Part shown: one piece after another, positions 54,653 to 63,133 of the stretch
Layout of the letters: every line of letters starts with the position of its first letter
Numbering within the stretch: the first letter of the stretch is position 1
Origin: Staphylococcus massiliensis CCUG 55927
GTDB taxonomy: Bacteria; Bacillota; Bacilli; Staphylococcales; Staphylococcaceae
Length of the DNA: 64,000 nt
Direction: 5' to 3'
Assembly: GCF_000298075.1 (NCBI RefSeq)
Contig: NZ_JH815593.1
Coordinates: 1,504,542-1,568,541, forward strand
Made by a program: the position numbers and the translations under genes
The notes under the pieces: model-generated
What the model was told of the DNA's origin: nothing
The model's database searches: none
The model's input: the letters and a program-made list of their open reading frames with translations, nothing else

Positions 54653-56215
54653 ATGAAAAAGAAGAGCTTTGATATCGTCGCACTATTTCTATTACTCGGC
54701 GTATTTATGTCAGCACTTGATAACGGTATCATCAGTGCTGCATTAACGACGATTAACAATTCTTTTGATATCGATGCACAAATGGGATCATGGGGCATCA
54801 CGATTTACACGCTTGGTATGGCGGTTACGACGCCTATAGCAGGTAAACTCGCTGATATGTATGGAAGAAAGAAAGTATTTATCGCAGAAGTTGTCTTATT
54901 TGGACTCGGTTCGTTACTTGTAGCGCTAAGTCCTAACTATATATTCTTTATTGTTGCGAGACTTATTCAGTCTCTTGGTGGCGGTGGCTTATTCGTTATC
55001 GCTAGTTCTCACATCATCTCAACGTACTCAAAAGAAAAACAAGGCTCTATGTTAGGTGGTCTTGGCGCAATGAATGGTATTGCGTCTGTACTTGGACCAA
55101 ATATTGGTAGTCTACTCATTAATGTTACTGGAACTTGGCATTGGTTGTTCCTCATTAATGTACCTTTCGCAATCTTAATCGTTTTCTTTGTGGCCTTTAA
55201 AATGAAGGAAACGCAAGATAAAGTTAAAACTAAGATTGATAAGTACGCAATCTTAATGTTCTCTATTTCTACGTTACTAGTGATGTTCGCGATTAACAAT
55301 GTTCAAACTGGTAACATTGCAGGTAGTATCCTGAGTTTCGCAGTCATTGGATTATTTATCTTAGCCATCTTAGGTTATGGCATCATGATCTTTATCGAAT
55401 ATATGAATGAAAATAAAGACGTTGACTCATTCTTACCGTTTAAATTATTAAAGAACCCTACATTCTCTGTAACGTTAATCATGGGTATCTTATCAGGTAT
55501 GTTAATTGGTGCAATCATCTTCATACCGTCATTCGTTGAAAATGTATTAAATGTTAAAGCAGACAACAGTGGTTTCTGGATGACACCACTTGCACTAGCT
55601 TCAGGTGTAGGAGCTTCTATGGGTGGTAAGATCGTTGATAAGAAAGGTCCTATTTTCGCACTGATTTCAGCAAGTATCATCAGTATTATTGGTTATGGCG
55701 GTTTAGCGTTATTCACATTCTCACCGTTACCATTCTTTATCTTTTCAATTATTGCCGGAATTGGTTTCGGATTCACGATTGGCGCACCAATGACCGTTCT
55801 TGCGACACGCTCAGCTCACTCTAACAAGAATAACAGTACTGTTATTGGTACATTATCAGTTTCAAGACAGATTGGTATTACGATATCACCTACAATCTTC
55901 TCAACATTTATCGCGATTGGTTTTAGTAAAATGGGTGAAAAGATTAAGGACAATATGATGGAAGCTGGCTTTACGATGAAAGACGTGCCCGCTTCAGTGA
56001 TGCGTACAATGAGCGAGAAAGGTAGTTCACAAGGACATATTATCGATAAGATCAAAGATATTCCTAATCCTGATTTAAAAGACGCAATGTTAAATGGTAT
56101 TGAAAGTGCTACACACTTAGCTTACATGCCAATTTTCTTAACAGCTGCCATTGCGTCACTCGGTATTCTAGCACTCGTTCTTATCTTTAAAAAGAACTTT
56201 GAAGAAGCGAAATAA
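54653..56215 (+). CDS. MFS multidrug exporter, DHA2 (EmrB/QacA) family
   Basis: A 520-residue, 14-helix proton antiporter. Motif A LADMYGRKKVF is near residue 67, motif D1 LDNGIISAAL near 22 and motif C GLGAMNGIASVLGPNIGS near 140. Length and helix count are those of QacA/EmrB-type drug exporters. Substrates unknown. A large hairpin element follows the stop. Confidence 0.9.
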   Translation: MKKKSFDIVALFLLLGVFMSALDNGIISAALTTINNSFDIDAQMGSWGITIYTLGMAVTTPIAGKLADMYGRKKVFIAEVVLFGLGSLLVALSPNYIFFIVARLIQSLGGGGLFVIASSHIISTYSKEKQGSMLGGLGAMNGIASVLGPNIGSLLINVTGTWHWLFLINVPFAILIVFFVAFKMKETQDKVKTKIDKYAILMFSISTLLVMFAINNVQTGNIAGSILSFAVIGLFILAILGYGIMIFIEYMNENKDVDSFLPFKLLKNPTFSVTLIMGILSGMLIGAIIFIPSFVENVLNVKADNSGFWMTPLALASGVGASMGGKIVDKKGPIFALISASIISIIGYGGLALFTFSPLPFFIFSIIAGIGFGFTIGAPMTVLATRSAHSNKNNSTVIGTLSVSRQIGITISPTIFSTFIAIGFSKMGEKIKDNMMEAGFTMKDVPASVMRTMSEKGSSQGHIIDKIKDIPNPDLKDAMLNGIESATHLAYMPIFLTAAIASLGILALVLIFKKNFEEAK

Positions 56216-56228
56216 TTATTTAGAAAAA

Positions 56229-56403
56229 GACGAACCACGGGACATCATTCACAATTCCCTTAAACAGCATGCTTTCCTGGGGCGTGGCCTGAGCCTGTAG
56301 TCTCAGGACGCACGCTACTCCCCTAGGAGTCAGCTGTTTTAGGGAATTGTATGAAATAAAGCTTCAATGCTCTATTTCTCAAAATTTGTCTCAAGGTTCG
56401 TCT
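56229..56403. repeat. Large hairpin element, copy 1
   Basis: The ends AGACGAACC and GGTTCGTCT are inverted. Inner arms (CACAATTCCCTTAAACAGC and GCTGTTTTAGGGAATTGT) pair as well. The core has CCTGAG/CTCAGG and TCCTGGGG/CCCCTAGGA hairpins. A second copy with a different core is at 58272-58535. It sits between convergent genes, consistent with a two-way terminator or a MITE-like element. Confidence 0.85.
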
Positions 56404-56412
56404 TTATTTTTA

Positions 56413-57592
56413 TTATGTAGAATTTTCGATTGTTGTATGTCGCCCTGCGCCAGCACAAAATGTCATCATGACGATAGCGGTTATTAATAATAATATGAAC
56501 GATGCTAGCCAACTATGTGTGAGATCATGGAGAAGGCCAAAACATAAAGGACCGATACAAGCTATCAAGTAACCTAACGCTTGGGCCATACCTGATAATC
56601 TGGCAGCCATGATACTGCTTTCTGTTCTTAAACCGAAAAATGTATTGACTAAACCAAACGAAATACCACTAGCTACTCCGATAAGTATAACGCCTATCAT
56701 CACCAAATCAGTATGCAACATCGTTAATAAAACGCCTAACCCAAACATAACCAGCTATCACGATTACGACAACTTGTCGCTTCATCCTTTCGATAAGTAT
56801 TGGTGTTAAAAAAGTTGTAGGAATCAGACACAATTGTAAAATCGTTAAATAAGTTCCCGAAGTACTTATTGCAACACCTTTCTCAGATAAATATTCAGGT
56901 AACCAATTTAAGAATGAATAAAAGATTAAAGATTGACTACCGATAAAAAATGTAATTTGCCAAGCTAGTGTCGAACGCCAAATATTAATCGGTTCTGTTG
57001 AAGACGCTTCTATCTTTAAAGGCTTATTCTTAAGTTGAGAGCTCCAAATAACTAAAGTAATGAGTGTTAATATAATGATTAAATTGATTGAGATACTGTA
57101 GTTAAATGCTTTTGTTAAAGGTTCCGTTATAAAGGATGATAAGGCACCGAAGAGATTCATGATAACGGTATATAAAGCCGTCATAAGTCCTATTCGGTGC
57201 GGGAAGTAGCCTTTAATGACTGCCGGAGTTAATACATTACTGTAAGCATTGCCGATTCCAATTAGTAATGTTCCAATGAATAAGCATGCAATATGTGTGA
57301 TACCTCTAAATACTAAACCAATTACAAGTAAAATTAACGCAAAAAAAATTGTACGCTCTAGTCCTAGTCTATTACCTGTCTTAGCTGCAAATAGCGACGC
57401 TGTGGCAAATGCGAGTAATGGGACAATCGTGATTAAACTTGCTACTGAGTTAGAAATACCGAGTTGTGCTTTTATTGAAGGTAACGCAACGCCAATGGAA
57501 GTGATCGGTGCGCGTAAATTAGCACCAATGAGCAGAATACCGATGAACATTAAAATATACGTGTTCGAAAATCTTCGTTTGTATTCAAACAT
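56413..57592 (-). pseudogene. MFS transporter (CynX/NimT-like) with a frameshift
   Basis: The frame 56708-57592 (294 codons, about nine helices, opening with GANLRAPITSIGVALPSI) continues in another frame at 56413-56748. The break is near 56749-56752, where AGCTGGTTATG would read through (AGMFGLGVLL) if one T were removed. The combined length is 392 residues, normal for CynX/NimT-type transporters of cyanate, nitroimidazole or related compounds. Divergent from an XRE/cupin regulator. Lies between the two hairpin elements. Confidence 0.85.
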
Positions 57593-57719
57593 CTAGACCC
57601 ACCTTAATAAGAGTTGAGAAATATAGCGCTCAAAATTTCCGTTATAACGTACATTATGAGTGTACAATTTGTCCGTTATATTGTAAAGTATGTACAATAA
57701 TAGTGAACAGGAGGTTATT

Positions 57720-58271
57720 ATGCATAATATTCAAAGAACCGTTTCTAAAAATATTTATGATTATCGACGGAATGAAAACCTGAGTTTGGAAAAATTATCT
57801 CAATTAACAGGCGTTAGTAAAACGATGTTAAACCAAATTGAAAAAGGTGAATCAAATCCCACAATAACGACACTATGGAAAATTGCGAACGGCCTGCATA
57901 TTCCTTTAACAACCTTAATTACACCTAAGCATAATCAAATTTCAGTAATAGATAAATCCGATATCACACCAATTTATAACCACGATCAATCAACTACCGT
58001 GTTTCCTTACTTTTTATATGAGGAAGAAAAACAATTTGAAATGTTCAAGATGGAGATTCAACAGAACGGTGAAATGTTAGCAGAGGGGCATCATTCCGAG
58101 TCAGAGATTTATATCATCGTTACTGAAGGCGATGTTGAATTAGAAATTAACGACAAATCGTACCAATTAAGTAAAGATCAAGGTATCCGATTTAAGTCAG
58201 ATTTTAAACATATTTATAGAAACATTGGTAAAGGTGTCGCTTCAATTATTTCTTCAATACAGTATAAATAA
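57720..58271 (+). CDS. XRE-family regulator with C-terminal cupin domain
   Basis: A 183-residue regulator. The helix-turn-helix (LSLEKLSQLTGVSKTMLNQIEKGESNPTITTLWKIA) covers residues 20-55 and a cupin-2 effector domain about 105-180 (EGHHSESEIYIIVTEGDVEL). The ATG at 57720 follows CAGGAGG. Such regulators commonly control a neighbouring transporter, here the broken MFS gene. The stop codon nearly touches the second hairpin element. Confidence 0.88.
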   Translation: MHNIQRTVSKNIYDYRRNENLSLEKLSQLTGVSKTMLNQIEKGESNPTITTLWKIANGLHIPLTTLITPKHNQISVIDKSDITPIYNHDQSTTVFPYFLYEEEKQFEMFKMEIQQNGEMLAEGHHSESEIYIIVTEGDVELEINDKSYQLSKDQGIRFKSDFKHIYRNIGKGVASIISSIQYK

Positions 58272-58535
58272 GACGAACCATGGGACATCATTCACAATTC
58301 CCTTAAACAGCATGCTTTCCTGTAAAGTCCAACTCAAACTTTAGTTTGTTAGTTGGACTTACAAAGTAGCATAGCTACTTTGTACCATTCCTAAGCCCCC
58401 GGCTTGCATAGCTTGGTAATTTGCTTGCGCAAATTTCTGTGGCGGGGCCCCGCCCCTATGAGTCAGCTGTTTAGGGAATTATATGAAATAAAGCTTCAAT
58501 GCTCTATTTCTCAACCTTTATCCCAAGGTTCGTCT
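58272..58535. repeat. Large hairpin element, copy 2, with extended multi-hairpin core
   Basis: Outer arms AGACGAACCATGGGA and TCCCAAGGTTCGTCT and inner arms (AATTCCCTTAAACAGC/GCTGTTTAGGGAATT) match copy 1 at 56229. The core is different and longer. It contains GTCCAACT/AGTTGGAC, ACAAAGTAGC/GCTACTTTGT and AATTTGC/GCAAATT hairpins and the palindrome GGGGCCCC. No coding sense. Confidence 0.87.
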
Positions 58536-58540
58536 TTGTT

Positions 58541-60541
58541 TTATTTCTGATTAATAATTTGATAGTACTTGCGTGATGTTACGAAGTAGATTAAACCGTA
58601 AAGTGCTATAATCGCAAGCGTTACGAATAAATAACTTGTTAGGAATAAGCTAATTTCTCGAATGCCTAATACACTAATTAAGTTATAAATAATATTAAAT
58701 CCAAATGCGAGATGAATTAGAGAAACAGCTATCGGCAACATAAACAACCATAAGATCTGTTTTTGAATAACACGTTTAATTTGTTTATCTGAAAGTCCTA
58801 CTTTCTTCATAATTTGGTAATTATATTTATCATCCATGCCTTCAGAAATTTGCTTATAATACACGATCAAGAACATACCAATCAGTAATACTGCTGATAC
58901 AACGATACCTAAGAAAATAAGTCCGCCGTTCGTTTCATATAACATCGTAGCAGTTTCAGAACGTTGATTGATGTGAATATTATATTTCTTTTCAAAGGAT
59001 TTAATGTGTTTATCAAGGGCTTTATGGTCACCCTTAACATCAAAGGCTATATCCGTATATATAGGTGAGTCCTGCTTTTCGCCAGCTTTAAAATTATAAC
59101 TCGTATAGAAGTCATTCATTTTGTATAACTCGGCTTCATCCTTCACAACGATGTACAAGCTATCGACAGCAATGTTAGAACCAACATAGTCGCCTTTTAA
59201 ATGCTTAACGTGATAAGTCTGATCTTTAAGTCGAATGTTATCAAAGTTCTTGAAACGTTTCGCATTTGAACTGACCGCGACTTCTCCATCCTTAAGATGT
59301 AAATTCGTATCTTTTAATGCATTAAAACCTTCCTCAGTCACAACGTAGCTATACATATAATTCTTAGAAGACGTTTGTTCTTGATACTTAGGCAACATGG
59401 GTTTAAAGTCTCCATCTAAATGAACCATAGGCGCGTTGACACTGATTAAACGCTTAACGTCCACATCAGGCTCGTATTGATTAATGTCCTTTTCAAAGTT
59501 ATCAATCTGCTTAGCGATTTGACGATCTTTCTTATAATTACCGTCAAACGTTGTTTCGTAGTCGTTAAACATCGCATGATCAATTTGTGTTTCAATACCT
59601 CGATATGTCGTTAAAGCCATACCGAGTGTCACGATAACGAAAGTACATAGCATTGTAATACTCGCTAATCCCACTGCATTACTACGCATTCTTGGCAACA
59701 TACCTGAAATAAAGAAGAAGTGCTTCTGTTTGTAATAAAAACGCTTTCGTTTCTGTAAGAATTGTAGGACTAAAATCGTTAATGACATAAAGAGGAAATA
59801 TGTTCCTACCATTACGGCTAATACGCCAAGAAACACCTTCGTTAAGGCGTCCATGCCACCTTCAGTAGTTACACCAATAACGTACCCGTAACCAAGCGCG
59901 ATTGCTCCTATTACGAAATAGATGATAATCATAACCTTGCGAGATTTCTTTTCACCAGACCTTTTTGTGCTGAATAGCTGAGAGGGCTTTTGCATGGTGA
60001 TTTGAATATGACTGATGACATATAGGAGTACCAAAGTCACGCCTAACATGATGAGTACAATGATCATCGCGTTCACGTCGAACGGATAATTCATGAGTTT
60101 GATTCCAGAATCTTGAACCAACGTATTTAGGAAAAGGAAAACAAGATTACCGAATAGATAGCCGCCTAAAATACTTAGGAATGCGATAATCGCAAATTGG
60201 AGTATCAGTTCCATAAATATGAGTAATCGAATGTGTTTCCTTTCCATACCGAGTGTCATATTGAGCGCAAATTCTTGCTTACGTTGTTTCATCACGAAGC
60301 GATGGGCGTACAACACGAATATTAGAACGAGTAGTGTCACGATAACGCTTGAAAATCTCATCAACATCGGTAAGTTCTCATGACGCTGTTGTAGGTAGTC
60401 ATTGTTTATGAGCGAGATAATGATATATTCTAAGCCAAACATGACGGATGCTGAGATAATGAATGGAATCATCGTTTTACTAAGGGCTTTAAAGTTTTTG
60501 AATACGAGTTTGGATAATAATTTTAGAGGCACCTTAGACAC
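58541..60541 (-). CDS. ABC transporter permease, BceB/BraE/VraG type
   Basis: A 666-residue FtsX-like permease with ten helices (1+3+4+2) and a large extracellular domain of about 200 residues (about 310-520) between helices 7 and 8, the hallmark of antimicrobial-peptide detoxification transporters. The length is close to BraE. It overlaps the ATPase gene by 8 nt. In staphylococci such modules sense or expel bacitracin, nisin and related peptides with an intramembrane-sensing kinase, which is encoded just upstream. Confidence 0.9.
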   Translation of the reverse strand: MSKVPLKLLSKLVFKNFKALSKTMIPFIISASVMFGLEYIIISLINNDYLQQRHENLPMLMRFSSVIVTLLVLIFVLYAHRFVMKQRKQEFALNMTLGMERKHIRLLIFMELILQFAIIAFLSILGGYLFGNLVFLFLNTLVQDSGIKLMNYPFDVNAMIIVLIMLGVTLVLLYVISHIQITMQKPSQLFSTKRSGEKKSRKVMIIIYFVIGAIALGYGYVIGVTTEGGMDALTKVFLGVLAVMVGTYFLFMSLTILVLQFLQKRKRFYYKQKHFFFISGMLPRMRSNAVGLASITMLCTFVIVTLGMALTTYRGIETQIDHAMFNDYETTFDGNYKKDRQIAKQIDNFEKDINQYEPDVDVKRLISVNAPMVHLDGDFKPMLPKYQEQTSSKNYMYSYVVTEEGFNALKDTNLHLKDGEVAVSSNAKRFKNFDNIRLKDQTYHVKHLKGDYVGSNIAVDSLYIVVKDEAELYKMNDFYTSYNFKAGEKQDSPIYTDIAFDVKGDHKALDKHIKSFEKKYNIHINQRSETATMLYETNGGLIFLGIVVSAVLLIGMFLIVYYKQISEGMDDKYNYQIMKKVGLSDKQIKRVIQKQILWLFMLPIAVSLIHLAFGFNIIYNLISVLGIREISLFLTSYLFVTLAIIALYGLIYFVTSRKYYQIINQK

Positions 60542-61283
60542 CTCGCTCGTTTAACATGGCTAAACTATTAGAAATACGTTGTTGAAAGTCAAATTGCGCT
60601 TCCTCTCCGCGATAGATTTCATGAAATAATTCACCATCTTTGATAAATAAGACGCGATTCGCATAAGACGCATCTTTAATCGAATGTGTAACCATGAGCA
60701 GGGTTTGATTTGAAGCATTGATATCGCGAAAGACATTCATAATTTCTTCAGACGTGTTCGAATCGAGTGCACCGGTTGGTTCGTCCGCAAGTAAGAGACT
60801 AGGATTTGAGATTAGCGCACGCGCGATTGCGACACGTTGTTGCTGACCGCCTGATATTTCGTAAGGATATTTATCTACTAAATGTGAGATACCAAGCATC
60901 GATGTTACCTTCTCCAAACGAGGCATCATCTCTTTAGGTTGCTTGTTAGAAAGGACAAGAGGCATGAGGATATTGTCTTTATTGTCCATCGTGTGTAGTA
61001 CGTTGAAATCTTGGAACACAAAGCCTAGTGATTCACGACGGAATTTCGCGACATCTTTATTTTTCAGTTTCGAAATATCATTACCGTCAAGGTAAATCAT
61101 GCCTTCAGTTGGTTCATCAAAGGTCGCGATAATATTCAGCAAGGTAGACTTCCCTGACCCTGACTCACCCATTATTGCGACAAATTCGCCTTTCTCTATT
61201 GAAAAGTTCATTTGGTTTAGGGCCGTAATTTGATTATTCCCTTTACCATAAATCTTCTTTAAGTTTTGGATATCTAATAACAT
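60534..61283 (-). CDS. ABC transporter ATP-binding protein, BceA/BraD/VraF type
   Basis: A 249-residue ATPase. Walker A GESGSGKSTLLN is near residue 41, signature [15 protein letters not shown] near 142 and Walker B LLLADEPTGALDS near 162. The ATG at 61283 follows AAAGG; the longer frame lacks a site. It overlaps the permease start by 8 nt. A terminator-like hairpin lies between this gene and the kinase gene. Confidence 0.92.
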   Translation of the reverse strand: MLLDIQNLKKIYGKGNNQITALNQMNFSIEKGEFVAIMGESGSGKSTLLNIIATFDEPTEGMIYLDGNDISKLKNKDVAKFRRESLGFVFQDFNVLHTMDNKDNILMPLVLSNKQPKEMMPRLEKVTSMLGISHLVDKYPYEISGGQQQRVAIARALISNPSLLLADEPTGALDSNTSEEIMNVFRDINASNQTLLMVTHSIKDASYANRVLFIKDGELFHEIYRGEEAQFDFQQRISNSLAMLNERGV

Positions 61284-61329
61284 CTCATCACACCTTTCTT
61301 CTGATACGTACACTTTATCTCATATAAAA

Positions 61330-61366
61330 AGAGACAACATTTATAATTTCTTACAAATGTTATCTC
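61330..61366 (-). terminator. Intercistronic terminator between kinase and ABC genes
   Basis: On the minus strand GAGATAACATTT pairs with AAATGTTGTCTC, followed by TTTTTA. It may uncouple ABC expression from the two-component genes. Confidence 0.75.
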
Positions 61367-61377
61367 GAATCTTACAA

Positions 61378-62280
61378 TTATGTAAGGTTATGGTTCGTTT
61401 GATGAAAATGAATAGAAAACGTCGTACCTGCGCCGAGTTGCGACTGAACGTGTACTGGGTGATTGAGCTTATTTGAGATCGTCTTAACGATAAATAATCC
61501 GATACCACTTGATTGTTCCTTAAGGCGCCCATTGAAGCCTGAGTAACCTCTGTCGAAGATCTTAGGTAAGTCACTTTCACGAATACCGATGCCGTTATCT
61601 TCTATATAAAAGGTTTGTTGATGCGCATCGTAAGATAAATAAATGTCGCCGCCTTTCGCATACTTCAAAGCGTTATTGAGTATCTGCTCGATCATGATTT
61701 CAGCCCATTTGGCATCTGTTAAAACGTCGTGGTGAATCGGCTCATAGTGTAGTTTCGTCTTATGTTGTATAAACTGTATCGAGTATTTCTTGATGAGCGG
61801 TCGCACAATATCATCGAGTTGAACGGGCATAAATACCATGTTCGTATCATTATTTTGAAGCTTTAGGTAACTCAGTACTAAGTTCGTATAATTCTCTATT
61901 TGTAAAACTTCTTGGCGGACCTTTTCGGCGTCCATTGACGAATTCTGTTCTAACACAAGCTTAGAAGCTGTAATTGGTGTCTTAATTTGGTGAACCCACG
62001 TTAGAAAGAAACTTTCAATTTGGCTTTTGTATTGTGCGTGCTGATTGCGTTCGTTGATAACTTGTTCTTGTAACGCATCACGTTTTTGTTTCACATTTTG
62101 CGTTTCTTGAAATGTCGTAAACGCAATAAACTGAAACACGCCAAAGACAAATACGGTAATCGCTAAAGCGAGTAGAAACCCTTCCATCGGTAGCGACATT
62201 AATACAAAGATGACGAAAAACAATAACAGTATGCCTAACAACGTGATATATAAAGACTTCTGAGCTTTAATAAATTTCAT
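61378..62280 (-). CDS. Intramembrane-sensing histidine kinase, BceS/BraS type
   Basis: A 300-residue kinase. Two membrane helices (about 10-29 and 34-54) are joined by a very short loop, so it lacks an extracellular sensor. The phospho-acceptor His is in TWVHQIKTPITASKL (about residue 100), the N box in LNNALKYA and the G boxes in EDNGIGI and SSGIGLFIVK. The length fits BraS (about 295). It senses peptides through the ABC transporter in known systems. Confidence 0.9.
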   Translation of the reverse strand: MKFIKAQKSLYITLLGILLLFFVIFVLMSLPMEGFLLALAITVFVFGVFQFIAFTTFQETQNVKQKRDALQEQVINERNQHAQYKSQIESFFLTWVHQIKTPITASKLVLEQNSSMDAEKVRQEVLQIENYTNLVLSYLKLQNNDTNMVFMPVQLDDIVRPLIKKYSIQFIQHKTKLHYEPIHHDVLTDAKWAEIMIEQILNNALKYAKGGDIYLSYDAHQQTFYIEDNGIGIRESDLPKIFDRGYSGFNGRLKEQSSGIGLFIVKTISNKLNHPVHVQSQLGAGTTFSIHFHQTNHNLT

Positions 62281-62292
62281 CTTACCGCACTC

Positions 62293-62958
62293 CTAAACTT
62301 TATAGCCCATGTTTTTCTTCGTTTGAATCAAATCCTGAACGCCAATCGACTTTAACTTTTTACGAAGCCGCGTCATATTTACAGCGAGCGTATTGTCATC
62401 AATGAAATGTTCTGACTCCCAACACGTTTCAATCAATTTATTACGACTCACGTACTGCCCCTCATTTTTGAAAAGTTGGTGCACAATCTGAAGTTCGGTA
62501 AATGTAAGGTCAATCACTTGATCGTCGTAGTAAAGCTTGCCTTCTTCAACGACAAGTTTACAACCTTGTACGTCAAGGTGATGCGACGTTGCATTGAAGT
62601 CGTACGTACGTCTAAGTAAGGCTTGTATTTTACTAATGGTAACTGTCATGTCGAAGGGCTTTTCAATGTAGTCATCGCCACCCATCTCAATTGCCATAAC
62701 TTTGTCCATGCTATCAGAACGTGAACTAATGAAGATAATCGGCACATTAGAGACTTTGCGAATTTCCTGGCACCAGTAATATCCGTTAAAGGAAGGTAAG
62801 TTAATATCAAGTAGGATAAGGTGAATGTCCGGTTTCACGTAGTCATCTACAATATGGTTAAAATTTGTAACGATTTCCGCTTCAAGTTGCCATTTATTCA
62901 AGGCTTGCTTTAGTGCTTGTGCAATCACGCGATCGTCCTCAACGATTAAAATCTTCAT
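62293..62958 (-). CDS. OmpR-family response regulator, BceR/BraR type
   Basis: A 221-residue regulator. The receiver domain has EDD (residues 7-9), the phospho-Asp in LILLDINLPSFNGY (about 51) and Lys in YIEKPF (about 101). The winged-helix effector spans about 125-221. The ATG at 62958 follows GAGGG; earlier in-frame starts are too close. It is 12 nt upstream of the kinase gene. Confidence 0.92.
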   Translation of the reverse strand: MKILIVEDDRVIAQALKQALNKWQLEAEIVTNFNHIVDDYVKPDIHLILLDINLPSFNGYYWCQEIRKVSNVPIIFISSRSDSMDKVMAIEMGGDDYIEKPFDMTVTISKIQALLRRTYDFNATSHHLDVQGCKLVVEEGKLYYDDQVIDLTFTELQIVHQLFKNEGQYVSRNKLIETCWESEHFIDDNTLAVNMTRLRKKLKSIGVQDLIQTKKNMGYKV

Positions 62959-63133
62959 TAACATCACCCTCTCTCAGTTCTTACTAGTAGTATGACACAC
63001 TTGGTTTTGTACGTATAGTTCGGGGCGAAATGTTAGTTTTACTAACATATTGCGTTACATTACTTTACCAAAATTTTATTTTACAAAATATTTCATATAA
63101 AATAACGATAATATATGAAATGGAGATGATGCG

